A DNA stretch of 64,000 nt, from the NCBI RefSeq assembly GCF_002099425.1, contig NW_018343979.1, positions 1,475,501-1,539,500 on the forward strand. The letters are read 5' to 3'. The DNA is from Phascolarctos cinereus (taxonomy: Eukaryota > Chordata > Mammalia > Diprotodontia > Phascolarctidae). The notes under the pieces are model-generated. The model searched no databases. It was not told the DNA's origin and saw only the letters and a list, made by a program, of their open reading frames with translations. Position 1 is the stretch's first letter. Every line of letters starts with the position of its first letter. This document shows, piece by piece, positions 45,301-48,625 of this stretch. The translations under genes were made by a program, and so were the position numbers.

Positions 45301-46614
45301 CATCAATTATCATAAAAATGATTTGACAAACTCATTGCATGTGACAGAACACAATTAATCTTCTATTTAGCTTAAAGTCTGTCCAGGATCAAATATCATC
45401 CAAGTAGTTGTATTACCTAAGGAAAAACAGAACCTGAGTCTTGCTTGATTTTTTTTCTTGCGTATGGCAAAATTAAAAACCCAGAATCTAATCAAATAAA
45501 ATTATTCCTTTCTGACCTCTCACAGGAATATCATCTAGTTATCTGTACTGAGACTTGAAATGAGGAAACACATAAACAGACTGAGAGGTAAATAATCATT
45601 AACCTGGATGAAAAATTCTCATTAGCCAAGCAAAAAAAATTTTAAACAAATCTTAAGACTAAAACTAACCACTGCTTAAAAGATAACTAAGGGTTCTAAT
45701 TAGAGCAGCTGCAGTGTAACTAATGGAATCACTAACATGGCCAAAAATCCCCAGAGGTATATAAACAACTACTTTTTTGAGGTAAGCAAGAATCTGAAGG
45801 GTTTAAAAAAATATTAAGGAACCTTAAGGTCAGATTTTAAGATTTACTAAAAAGTTTTCATTCCATTTATAAGATCCAGCTTAATAGAAAAATCCCAGAC
45901 TTCCACTGAAACTCAGTTATCCTAATCTTTCAGTAAAGGAATAAAATCCTTCAATCACTGAACCAACAGGAACAAAATACTGCACTTTCTCGGGATAGTC
46001 ATTCCAGACCTCTGTGCTGATTAGACTCAAAAATGAGATTCTTCAACTCTCTCACAAGGTGTCCCAAAAAATCTTAATGCAGTTTTAAATTATTAAAGCT
46101 CCCCCTACAGCCCTGTAAAGGATTAACTGTTCAGGTCTGATACTATTGAAATATCTATTAGATATTAGCGGGTATGTGGGGGGTGGGGTAGGGGGATGTG
46201 CAGGGGGAAGAAGTGTATAACGAAGTGTTAGGGAAGAAATGAATATGAGAGTTAAGAGGAAAAGGAGAAAGGCCTTTTTTTTTCCCCAACTGGGGCCCAC
46301 CCACTCTTTACAGGAGCCTTGTCAAGGGGAGATAGGAAAAAGTGTAACTGAACAGAAGGAAGTAGCGGCAAGTTTCGTTCAGACAGCGCTTCAAATGGCC
46401 CTTTAAACTTTCTACTGATCTGCCGGTCCGTGCGCTTAAAATACCAAACGAAGCTTTACTTGTGAAAATTTTCATCCGTTTCCTCCAGGTGCAAGAGGAT
46501 CTCCTCCGCGCACTCAAGGGAGGGAGCGCCCGTGATTTTTTCCTTCACGCTCTGCAGTAACTGCCTGAGCATGGACTGCAGCCGAGCCTCGTCCTCGCTG
46601 GAGAAATTGGCCAT
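3986..46614 (-). CDS. TBC1D32: TBC1D32 (broad-minded/BROMI), 5' part: 13 coding exons, gene continues left of the window
   Basis: Spliced minus-strand gene. Joining the 13 exons listed separately gives 1,462 coding bases (487 codons plus one base) with no stop and with matching phases at all 12 junctions. The product starts [16 protein letters not shown] and carries stretches I recognise from memory as vertebrate TBC1D32: [57 protein letters not shown] and [15 protein letters not shown]. The human protein has about 1,250 residues, so roughly the N-terminal 40% is here. This part is predicted to be helical/armadillo-like; the TBC (RabGAP-like) domain lies at the C-terminus, outside the window. 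Known role: a ciliary protein that works with the kinase CDK20/CCRK in cilium assembly and is needed for strong Sonic hedgehog signalling in the neural tube. Introns range from 90 bp to about 8.4 kb. The identification is firm; exon edges rest on splice consensus and phase only. Confidence 0.95.
4985..5122 (-). CDS. TBC1D32: TBC1D32 coding exon 12
   Basis: 138 bases: completes Gly 411, then [45 protein letters not shown] and one base of an Asp codon. The acceptor follows a pyrimidine tract (TTTTTCTTTTAAG) and the donor is GAAAAG|GTAATG. Confidence 0.94.
5695..5990 (-). mobile_element. L2 3' end
   Basis: The plus strand shows the reverse of the L2 tail: TATTGGACACTTACTCAGTG ... CTCCTCATTGAGCTTACAA. 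The copy is degraded. Confidence 0.55.
6283..6373 (-). CDS. TBC1D32: TBC1D32 coding exon 11
   Basis: 91 bases: [18 protein letters not shown], then [12 protein letters not shown] and the first base of a Gly codon. The acceptor is ATTTTTGATAG and the donor TTGTG|GTAAGT. The second half (RSDENLICP) is the least conserved against the family as I remember it. Confidence 0.92.
7794..7853 (-). CDS. TBC1D32: TBC1D32 coding exon 10
   Basis: 60 bases, 20 codons, phase 0: [18 protein letters not shown] then SV. The acceptor is CCTAATTTTAG and the donor TCTGTG|GTACGT. Small, so it rests on family sequence and phase. Confidence 0.91.
8427..8476. repeat. Short tandem duplication
   Basis: TTTGTGCTTACTCTCAGAT occurs twice, 27 bp apart, in intron 9. 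Confidence 0.85.
9206..9350 (-). CDS. TBC1D32: TBC1D32 coding exon 9
   Basis: 145 bases: completes Lys 312, then [18 protein letters not shown], continues through [17 protein letters not shown], and ends AVWFKKWM. The acceptor is TTTAAATTTTAAG and the donor GGATG|GTAAGAG. Confidence 0.94.
9425..9500 (-). mobile_element. MIR-like fragment
   Basis: TTAGAGGTCATGTAGTCCAA followed by a degraded GGAAG region matches the 3' half of a MIR/THER-type element in reverse. Short and uncertain. Confidence 0.4.
9945..10215 (+). mobile_element. L2 3' end
   Basis: Reads through AAGAAACCTTTTCCAAGCCC, CTAGTGTCTTCTCTTTGTTA and ATTAGACTGTGAGCTCCTTG to AGCACAGTGCCTGACACTTA, the marsupial L2-type tail. Confidence 0.8.
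10790..11420 (-). mobile_element. Degraded L2-like LINE split by a hAT MITE
   Basis: The left arm (TACTTATTGGGTACATACAA ...) and the right arm (GGAAAGGATTTATAAAGTGG ... GAGGAAAAGCATGACCAAAA) flank the hAT palindrome at 10919. They read as reverse-strand L2 tail and adjacent ORF sequence. Weakly conserved. Confidence 0.4.
10919..11121. mobile_element. Palindromic hAT MITE, near full length
   Basis: Begins CAGGGGTGGGGAACCTGCAG and ends with its imperfect reverse complement (GAGGTTCTCCACCCCGG). The arms pair through CCACATGTGGCCCTCTGGGT / CCTAGAAGGTTACATGTGGC and meet at a perfect AATCCTTTAATTAAAGGATT-type centre. CAGGGG ends are typical of hAT (Charlie-like) elements. Non-coding. Confidence 0.75.
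11485..11660. repeat. Low-complexity GACA / TATC / TATG array
   Basis: A GACAGACAGACAGATA run, then TATCTATC, then alternating TATATGTGTG. Any short ORF here is a by-product of the repeat. Confidence 0.9.
12003..12192. mobile_element. hAT-like MITE
   Basis: Ends are TATTCTTAACCTTTCTGTGG and TTCAGGTTAGGAATTCCTGC, imperfect inverted repeats. The middle AGAATAATGTCTTTAAAGG matches the element at 47.29 kb (GATAATGTTTTTAAATGC). Confidence 0.6.
12765..12808 (-). mobile_element. Truncated marsupial SINE scrap
   Basis: GCTGTTGTTCAGTAATATCT followed by GACGCCATCTGGGG matches only the distal end of the long SINE seen at 62.1 kb. Confidence 0.45.
13395..13560 (-). mobile_element. MIR/THER-type SINE
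   Basis: Reverse-strand core: TCTAACCACCGTGTTACAAA, ACACAAACAAAGGGTCACAT and AAAGATCTTCTGACTCTTC. Confidence 0.6.
13600..13890 (+). mobile_element. Ty3/Gypsy integrase fossil
   Basis: An 89-residue stretch resembles the core and following part of a Ty3/Gypsy integrase: [16 protein letters not shown] (the family's usual IHSDQG-FES block), then [15 protein letters not shown] (usual YHPQ-GN--ERFN) and a closing [10 protein letters not shown] (usual STG-SPY-L-FG). Only this integrase piece is seen; no LTR, capsid or polymerase region was found beside it. It is an old, broken remnant lying antisense in intron 8. It may belong to the ancient mammalian Gypsy relics. Confidence 0.7.
14313..14374 (-). 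CDS. TBC1D32: TBC1D32 coding exon 8
   Basis: 62 bases: [20 protein letters not shown] plus two bases of a Lys codon. The acceptor is CTTCCGTATAG and the donor GAGAA|GTAAGT. Intron 7 before it is 90 bp, the shortest in the window. Confidence 0.93.
14465..14568 (-). CDS. TBC1D32: TBC1D32 coding exon 7
   Basis: 104 bases: completes Ala 257, then [18 protein letters not shown] and [16 protein letters not shown]. The acceptor is TTACCTTTTCAG. The donor AAAAAG|GTACAT is weaker than the others. Intron 6 before it is only 174 bp. Confidence 0.94.
14743..14821 (-). CDS. TBC1D32: TBC1D32 coding exon 6
   Basis: 79 bases: [26 protein letters not shown] and the first base of an Ala codon. The acceptor is TTTTTCTGTAG and the donor GCTTAG|GTATGT. 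First of a tight cluster of three exons. Confidence 0.94.
15365..15500 (-). mobile_element. MIR SINE
   Basis: Reverse core: GCCCACAGTCACTCACAGTC, TGTCTGAGGCCTAACTTGAA and TCTCTACACTACATTAC. Confidence 0.6.
16740..16910 (+). mobile_element. MIR SINE
   Basis: AATGGGTTCTATTCCCAACA, AACTGTGTAATTCTGGACAA and TCATCTATAAAATGGGGCAA follow the MIR order. Confidence 0.7.
17105..17225 (-). mobile_element. L2 3' tail, reverse
   Basis: TTACTTAGTGCCAGGCACTG then GAAACAATGAAAGACAAAAA is the reverse of an L2 end. It abuts a longer L2 of opposite orientation. Confidence 0.55.
17235..18300 (+). mobile_element. L2 LINE, RT region to 3' end
   Basis: Translated pieces match an L2/CR1-group reverse transcriptase: [19 protein letters not shown] near 17700, and [17 protein letters not shown] with [18 protein letters not shown] near 18010-18120 at the end of the ORF. 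The 3' tail (GTAAGCTCCTTGAGGGAAAG ... CCCAGCATTCAGCACATCAT) closes about 100 bp from exon 5. The frame is broken several times. Confidence 0.8.
18399..18524 (-). CDS. TBC1D32: TBC1D32 coding exon 5
   Basis: 126 bases, 42 codons, phase 0 at both ends. Starts [18 protein letters not shown] and ends LSDPDPAFN. The acceptor is CTGATATCACAG and the donor TTTAAT|GTAAGG. Confidence 0.94.
18964..19118 (-). mobile_element. Marsupial tRNA-derived SINE
   Basis: Read in reverse: GGGGCAGCTGTGTGTTGCAG (tRNA-like head), AGGACCTGAGTTCAAATCTG (B-box region) and GTGTGACCCTGGCAAGTCA-type core to the tail. First of two in tandem. Confidence 0.85.
19136..19288 (-). mobile_element. Marsupial tRNA-derived SINE, second tandem copy
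   Basis: Same family and orientation as the copy just before it, separated by a GTTTGTTT-rich A-tail remnant. Contains AGTGACTTGCCCATGGTCAC and ends GCGCCACCTAGCTGCC. Confidence 0.85.
20110..21150 (-). mobile_element. L2 LINE, RT region to 3' end
   Basis: Reverse-strand L2. The tail is at the left (TTTATTAAGAGTCTACTATG). Then comes the ORF end ([20 protein letters not shown]). At the right lies the RT C-terminal part, where the frame reads [11 protein letters not shown] and an RNLGVIL-like block. About 1 kb, broken, but with recognisable order throughout. Confidence 0.75.
21158..21720 (-). mobile_element. RTE-tailed marsupial SINE
   Basis: In reverse it starts with a tRNA-like head (right edge, GTGCTACCTGCTGCC) and ends at the left in TTTGTCCTTCATTTTCAAAC AGGACCATGAC-type sequence. 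That left end matches the 3' tail of the RTE LINE at 1.55 kb, so the SINE probably borrowed the RTE machinery. Confidence 0.7.
23272..23968. repeat. Target-site duplication around the RPL18 pseudogene
   Basis: AAAAATTAGAGTTGG is repeated exactly at 23272-23286 and 23954-23968. The right copy merges with the poly(A). Confidence 0.85.
23287..23958 (+). pseudogene. RPL18: RPL18 processed pseudogene
   Basis: Intronless copy of ribosomal protein L18 mRNA with a 5'UTR, a start codon at 23356 and a 3' poly(A) of about 12 A. The reading begins [20 protein letters not shown] and is interrupted by a stop after HLRLL, then [16 protein letters not shown] continues. From about 23540 the frame has shifted and reads [54 protein letters not shown] and [11 protein letters not shown] before a stop that removes the C-terminal residues. 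Direct repeats AAAAATTAGAGTTGG (23272-23286 and 23954-23968) flank it, so L1-type retroposition placed it inside the ORF1 of an older L1. The functional RPL18 gene is multi-exon and is not here. Confidence 0.93.
26912..26980 (-). CDS. TBC1D32: TBC1D32 coding exon 4
   Basis: 69 bases, 23 codons, phase 0 at both ends: [19 protein letters not shown] then QPKE. The acceptor is TATTTTTCAG and the donor AAAGAG|GTATGT. Too short to be called from an ORF alone; recognised by sequence and phase. Confidence 0.93.
27480..27640 (+). mobile_element. MIR SINE
   Basis: AGCAGGGTTCAAATCATGCC, TGTGTGACCCTAGACAAGTC and TCATTTGTAAAATGGGGGGG are in MIR order. Confidence 0.75.
28005..28062. mobile_element. hAT-like MITE end fragment
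   Basis: CAGACTGCCAGAAGGGTCCA ... AGTTAAGAACCCCTGATC matches one end of the elements at 12.0 and 47.3 kb. Confidence 0.4.
28185..28325 (-). mobile_element. MIR/THER-type SINE
   Basis: Reverse core: AGAAGTCATTTAGCTGAATT, AAGGAGGCAACTGAGGTCCA and GTGATTTGCCCAAGGTCCTG, ending TTCCACTGCACCA. Confidence 0.7.
28675..28795 (+). repeat. Diverged direct repeat, copy A
   Basis: AATAATTATCACTTTCCTCC, TAATAAGAACAGATTCAATA and TGAGGGTAACATGACAAGGA match copy B at 29575 in the same order and orientation, about 900 bp apart. The family was not recognised. Confidence 0.7.
28889..29034. mobile_element. hAT MITE, right end lost
   Basis: GGGAACCTGCAGCCTCAAGG and CCACATGTGGCTTTCTAGGT match the palindrome at 10.92 kb. 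The second arm stops at GTGCCTCACTTGAG where a SINE begins. Confidence 0.7.
29036..29152 (+). mobile_element. Marsupial tRNA-derived SINE
   Basis: Reads AGTGGCCCTGGAGTCAGGAG, GACCTGAGTTCAAGTCCGGC and GTAAGTCACTTAACCCCAAT, then an A-rich tail. Its extreme head is missing. Confidence 0.75.
29575..29695 (+). repeat. Diverged direct repeat, copy B
   Basis: CATAATTACCACTTTCATCT, CAATAAGAACAGACTCAAAA and TGAGGGTCACATGACAATCA align with copy A at 28675. Confidence 0.7.
30770..30947 (-). CDS. TBC1D32: TBC1D32 coding exon 3
   Basis: 178 bases, residues 106-165. Reads [20 protein letters not shown], then a charged stretch ([15 protein letters not shown]), then the Cys/Ser/Asp-rich [16 protein letters not shown]. 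The acceptor is AACTTTAAAG, with a short pyrimidine tract, and the donor is AATCAG|GTGTGT. Ends on a codon boundary. Confidence 0.94.
31735..31800 (-). mobile_element. MIR fragment
   Basis: CACCTCAGAGATTACCCAGT followed by TTTTATAGATGAGGAAAA is the reverse of a MIR end. Short. Confidence 0.45.
31925..32105. mobile_element. Possible hAT-like non-autonomous element
   Basis: The left end GTCCCCAAAGTCAGTGATAC and the right end CAAGTTTGGGAACATCTGCT are imperfect inverted repeats, with a G-rich CCTGGGGGGGGGCGCTGGAA near the left end. Confidence 0.4.
33480..33595 (-). mobile_element. MIR fragment
   Basis: TTTACATAGTGCCTACTACA ... TGTAAATATCTCATTTAATC ... CCTAGGGTTGCTGTGACACA. Interrupted on its right by a younger SINE. 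Confidence 0.6.
33596..33835 (-). mobile_element. Long marsupial tRNA-derived SINE
   Basis: The plus strand reads TTGTTCAGTTGTTCTCACTT, CATTTGGGGTTTTCTTAGCA, GATGAGGAAACTGAGGAAAA and TTGCCCAGGGACACTCAGCT, the reverse of the long SINE also at 47.4 and 62.1 kb. Confidence 0.8.
33862..33992 (-). mobile_element. Marsupial tRNA-derived SINE, short form
   Basis: TTAAGTGACTTGCCCAGGGT, GGCTGGATTTGAACTCAGGT and GGTGCTCTATCCACTTTGCC. Placed just after the long SINE in the same orientation. Confidence 0.8.
34200..35560 (+). mobile_element. L2 LINE, endonuclease and start of RT region
   Basis: Pieces in three frames match an L2-type ORF2: [19 protein letters not shown] (endonuclease, near 34425), [19 protein letters not shown] (near 34635) and [16 protein letters not shown] (near 34855). 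These are followed by [12 protein letters not shown]-like RT linker near 35330. No intact frame. The 3' part is replaced by another repeat. Confidence 0.75.
36322..36370. repeat. (GT)n microsatellite
   Basis: About 21 GT units, then TTGTGTG. Confidence 0.97.
37104..37130. repeat. (GT)n microsatellite
   Basis: About 13 GT units inside the L1/HAL1-like ORF1 region. Confidence 0.95.
38539..38700 (-). CDS. TBC1D32: TBC1D32 coding exon 2
   Basis: 162 bases. They complete codon 52 (Asn) and run through [18 protein letters not shown] to VTKVTQESK, ending two bases into a Glu codon. The acceptor is TTTGTTTCAG and the donor AAAGA|GTGAGT. The acidic EEEMEK segment and the Asp/Gln-rich TSDQNQGEG linker match the family. 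Confidence 0.94.
38835..38985 (+). mobile_element. MIR SINE
   Basis: AATCTGGGTTCAAGTTCTGA, TGTGTGACCCAGAACAAGTC and ATTTAACCTTTCG. Ends about 130 bp upstream of exon 2. Confidence 0.7.
39045..39135 (-). mobile_element. MIR fragment
   Basis: TTATACGGCGCTTTTTGGTT and TTTCACATACATTATCTCAT are the reverse of the MIR 3' part. Confidence 0.5.
39600..39890 (-). mobile_element. MIR SINE split by a hAT MITE
   Basis: ACAGGTTAAGTGATTTGTCC on the left and CATAGTCACACAACTAGTAT ... CTCTAACCACTGCACTACAT on the right are the two halves of one reverse MIR. Confidence 0.7.
39642..39778. mobile_element. Internally deleted hAT MITE palindrome
   Basis: Starts CTGGGGTGGGGGACCCGTGG and ends AAGTCCCCCACCCCTGG. 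The arms pair through CCTCCAGGTCCTCAAGTGCA / TACTTGAGGACCTAGAGGGC with almost no centre. Same family as 10.92 kb but about 65 bp shorter. Confidence 0.8.
40340..40900 (+). mobile_element. L2 LINE fragment split by a MIR
   Basis: The right part reads TTTTGCTGCTAGATTAATCC, AACCTGACATTCAAAAGTCC and TAAACTGACCCCATTTGATA, an L2 pre-3'-end. The left part is pyrimidine-rich L2-like sequence, with the MIR at 40485 between them. Confidence 0.55.
40485..40610 (+). mobile_element. MIR SINE
   Basis: AGTGGACTGGGTGTCAGAAG ACCTGCATTT-type core and TTCTAGCTCTAAATTCTGGA end. Lacks part of the middle. Confidence 0.55.
40905..41140 (-). mobile_element. L2 3' end, reverse
   Basis: TTTAATGAGCACCTAATTTG, TGTACTGGGCACTATGCAGA and TGGAATATGACCTGGGCCTT follow the reversed L2 tail. 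Confidence 0.5.
41475..41645 (-). mobile_element. MIR/THER-type SINE
   Basis: TTACAGGTGAGGCAACTGAG, GCCAAAGATCACACAGCAAA and TACTCTCCCACTGTACCA. Confidence 0.7.
42275..42440 (+). mobile_element. MIR SINE
   Basis: TTGAGCAAGTCACTTAATTG, TCTGGGCCTCAGTTTCTTCA and TTTGTAAAAAGAAGTTAAC. Confidence 0.7.
42700..42895 (-). mobile_element. MIR/THER-type SINE
   Basis: TTTTACAGATGAGGCAATTA, CACTTTCCCAAAGTCACACA and GCTTTTTCACTGTACCAGTC. Confidence 0.7.
44432..44625. mobile_element. hAT-like MITE
   Basis: CATCAGAGATGCCAAACATG, AATTGGGAAATATTTAATAA and TTACAGGGTGTCAGAGACCC. The central TAATTGGGAAATATTTAAT matches 50.26 kb. Confidence 0.5.
44640..44900 (+). mobile_element. MIR SINE, near full length
   Basis: AGGCAGTAGATAGAGCTCTG (head), ACCTCAGCTCAAATCCATCC, TGTAAAATGAGGATAATAAA and AGCACAGTACCTAATACAGA (tail). 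Confidence 0.8.
45065..45290 (+). mobile_element. MIR SINE
   Basis: AAGACCTAAGTTCAAAGCCC, TTAGCTGTATGATTCAGGAA and CTAACCTTCAGTATCTCATA. Confidence 0.7.
46038..46105. mobile_element. Mariner-like MITE end
   Basis: AGGTGTCCCAAAAAATCTTA then ATGCAGTTTTAAATTATTAA resembles one arm of a short mariner-type palindrome. The second arm is not present. Confidence 0.4.
46460..46614 (-). CDS. TBC1D32: TBC1D32 coding exon 1 (start codon)
   Basis: Encodes residues 1-51 plus two bases of codon 52, from [11 protein letters not shown] to LEETDENFH. The donor is CACAA|GTAAAG. I chose the ATG at 46614 because the protein then begins as the vertebrate family does. The frame stays open upstream to an ATG at 46776, but that 54-residue extension is GC-driven, does not look like the family, and is preceded by a splice-acceptor-like TTTTCCCCACAG ending just before the chosen ATG. 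Confidence 0.93.
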
Positions 46615-46793
46615 CTGTGGGGAAAACACCAGAGAGCCCCATGATTGAAAAGCCCCTGAACCAGGGCACCGAGCGTGTTCCACCCCTCCTCCCGCCCCCT
46701 CCGCCAGGGGGCGGGGCCGAGGCCCAGCCACAGACAAGGCCCCACAGTAGGGGCGGGGCCCGCCAGCGCGCATCAAAAATCAAACCGCCTTAC
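46615..46793 (-). other. TBC1D32: Candidate short intron in the TBC1D32 5'UTR
   Basis: On the minus strand CTTCCTAAA|GTAAGG (46794/46793) looks like a donor and TTTTCCCCACAG|ATGG (46615/46614) like an acceptor, 179 bp apart. Splicing would put AAA directly before ATGG, giving A at -3 and G at +4, a better start context than the unspliced CAG. This would make 'coding exon 1' exon 2 of the mRNA. It is inference from splice consensus only. Confidence 0.45.
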
Positions 46794-46982
46794 TTTAGGA
46801 AGAGAGGGACGCGACAGTCCCTGCCTACGACAGCGGACCCAGAATCCAAGAAGGACGAGGACGACGCATCCCCCTCCGCCTCCGCCTCTCCCAACGACCC
46901 AGGACGGCGGTCGCTGACCCACAGCACGGGTACGTGAAAAGGAGCAGGTTGGCACCTATGAGGGACGACTGCGTTAGCGTGA

Positions 46983-46990
46983 TGACGTAA
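46983..46990 (+). promoter_or_regulatory. ATF/CREB-like site
   Basis: TGACGTAA lies about 370 bp upstream of the TBC1D32 start codon, inside the CpG island. One mismatch from the palindromic TGACGTCA. Functional status is unknown. Confidence 0.4.
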
Positions 46991-47070
46991 AACGTTGACG
47001 GGAAAATAATCTCCGCCCCCATCTCCTTCTTCAGATAGGACATCTGGAGAGCAGAAGGGAGGGTGAAGGA

Positions 47071-47121
47071 GGCGGGGCTCTGTGGAGGCGAGGCTCCTTG
47101 GGGGCGGGGCTCTGTGGAGGC
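47071..47121. repeat. Duplicated GC-box unit at the promoter edge
   Basis: GGCGGGGCTCTGTGGAGGC occurs at 47071-47089 and again at 47103-47121, a 32-bp period with identical copies. Each contains one GC box. Confidence 0.8.
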
Positions 47122-47129
47122 TGGAATCC

Positions 47130-47290
47130 AAAGGAAAAGAGGGAATACAATGGGTGAGAGGGAATGCAGTCCGTAGGAGGGGTCGAGGGGCTGGAAGGGA
47201 CTCAGGTGAGAGGCAGGGGCAGGACAGGTGTAACTTGATTATGGTTCTTGGGAAAGGAAAAGAGAAATTAGGAGAATGGGGAACATTTTG
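47130..47290. other. Unique DNA upstream of the promoter
   Basis: Purine-rich on the plus strand, falling in GC away from the island. No element recognised. Confidence 0.5.
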
Positions 47291-47292
47291 GG

Positions 47293-47752
47293 TTACTAAC
47301 ATTTTTTTGTGTGTTATAGACCCCTTGGGCTTCTGGTGAATCCCATGAACCCTTTTATAGAATTTGTTCGCATGTTTTTCAGTACTATCTAGCTCTTCCT
47401 GTCCCCATTTGGGATTTTCTTGGTAAAGATACTGGAGTGATTTGCCATTTCCTTCTCCAGCTCATTTGACATATGAAGAAACTGAGGCAAACCATGTTAA
47501 GTGACTTGCCTCGGGTCACACAGCTAGCGTCTGAAGCCAGATTTGAACTCAGGGAAATGATTCTTCCTGATTCCGGCCCAGCACTCTATCCACTGCACCA
47601 CTTAGCTGCCTCATTCTCAGGATAATGTTTTTAAATGCATAAAATAAAATACATGGGATTCTAAGGGGAACCTATTATGATTATTAAATACTTTTATTTG
47701 TGTATATGGATATGTTTTTTAAGCTCATGGATTCCAAATTAACAACTCCTCA
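47293..47752. mobile_element. hAT-like MITE split by a SINE
   Basis: Left half: GGTTACTAACATTTTTTTGT, GTGAATCCCATGAACCCTTT. Right half: GGATAATGTTTTTAAATGCA, AAATACATGGGATTCTAAGG, CTCATGGATTCCAAATTAAC. Same family as 12.0 kb. Confidence 0.65.
47372..47614 (-). mobile_element. Long marsupial tRNA-derived SINE
   Basis: GATACTGGAGTGATTTGCCA, AGAAACTGAGGCAAACCATG, TTGCCTCGGGTCACACAGCT and CACTGCACCACTTAGCTGCC (reversed head). Confidence 0.85.
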
Positions 47753-47994
47753 TTAAAAGGAAGGTCTGTGATTTGGAAGGGAGGAAGCTGCTAAAAGGTA
47801 AAGGATCACTTAATCTAAATTTGAAACTGAAAGTGGTGCTTGAGAAAGCTGTGAATGCAGAATGAATGACAGTGACAGAGTTGCATTAAGATTATGTACT
47901 TCCCTTCAAGAAACCAGAAGTATCAAAGAACAAAGTTGGTATTTAAACTCACTGTTACATATAGGGTTCATATTTAAGTAACTTAAGAGCCTTA

Positions 47995-48625
47995 CCACAG
48001 GCCATCTCCTTCCTTCTGGCCATAAAGATCTAACTGGTTTCTTTTTTTAAAAAATAAATTTGTTATTTGTTTATTTTTAACATTCCTTTGTAAAAAAAAT
48101 AAATGCAGAATTCTCTACTTCCCTCCAGTCCCTTCTCTGCCATTGAGAAGGCAAGCAATATAATATCAATTATACAAGTGAAATGTAAAACACATTTTCA
48201 CATTAGTTATGTTGCAAAAAAAGTGAAAAATTATACTTCAGTCTATACTCAGAGTTTATCAGTTCCCTCTCTGCAGGTGGATAGTATTTTTATCCTGTGT
48301 TCTTAGAATTGTCTTGGATCATTGTCCTATTCAGAGTAACTAAGTCTTTCACAATTGATCATTGTTACAATATTGCTGTTACTATATATAATGTGCTTCT
48401 GGTTCTGCTTACTTCCCTTTGCATCAGTTCATATGTTTTCCCAGGTTTTTCTGAAATCGTCCTGATCATTACTTCTTCTATATAGCACAGCAGTATTATG
48501 TCACAATCATAAAACACAACTTGTTCGACCATTCAGTAATTGATGGTTATACCATCAATTTCCAATTCTTTACCACCACAAAAAGAGCCACTTTTTTGTA
48601 CCTATAGGACCTTTTGCTTTTTCTT
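47995..48625 (-). mobile_element. L1 3' end
   Basis: Reverse of the marsupial L1 tail: GTTATTTGTTTATTTTTAAC at the left, CAGTTCCCTCTCTGCAGGTG, TTTCCAATTCTTTACCACCA and AAAGAGCCACTTTTTTGTAC. 5' truncated, the usual state of L1. Confidence 0.75.

Larger units (their letters stand above)
38701..46459 (-). other. TBC1D32: TBC1D32 intron 1
   Basis: 7,759 bp. Rich in MIR copies, with an internally deleted hAT palindrome, an L2 fragment, a hAT-like piece at 44.4 kb and a mariner-like end at 46.04 kb. 42900-44430 and 45300-46030 are AT-rich with nothing recognised. Confidence 0.7.
46480..47130 (-). promoter_or_regulatory. TBC1D32: CpG-island promoter of TBC1D32
   Basis: The only clearly GC- and CpG-rich stretch in the window. 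It covers the start codon and about 500 bp upstream. Visible are four GC boxes of the GGGCGGGGC/GGCGGGG type near 46709, 46751, 47071 and 47103, and an ATF/CREB-like TGACGTAA at 46983-46990. No TATA box is evident. The transcription start cannot be placed from sequence alone. The layout fits a housekeeping-type promoter, as expected for a ciliary gene. CpG islands are often active both ways, but no divergent gene is visible. Confidence 0.8.

Noticed and set aside
46615-46776. In-frame N-terminal extension of TBC1D32 by 54 residues
   Set aside because: The composition is typical of a translated CpG island, it does not resemble the family N-terminus, and it ends at a splice-acceptor-like sequence.
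46617-47339. Several long ORFs on both strands across the promoter (up to 170 codons)
   Set aside because: They lie in the GC-rich island where stops are rare, overlap each other in many frames, and have Arg/Pro/Gly-biased content with no known domain.
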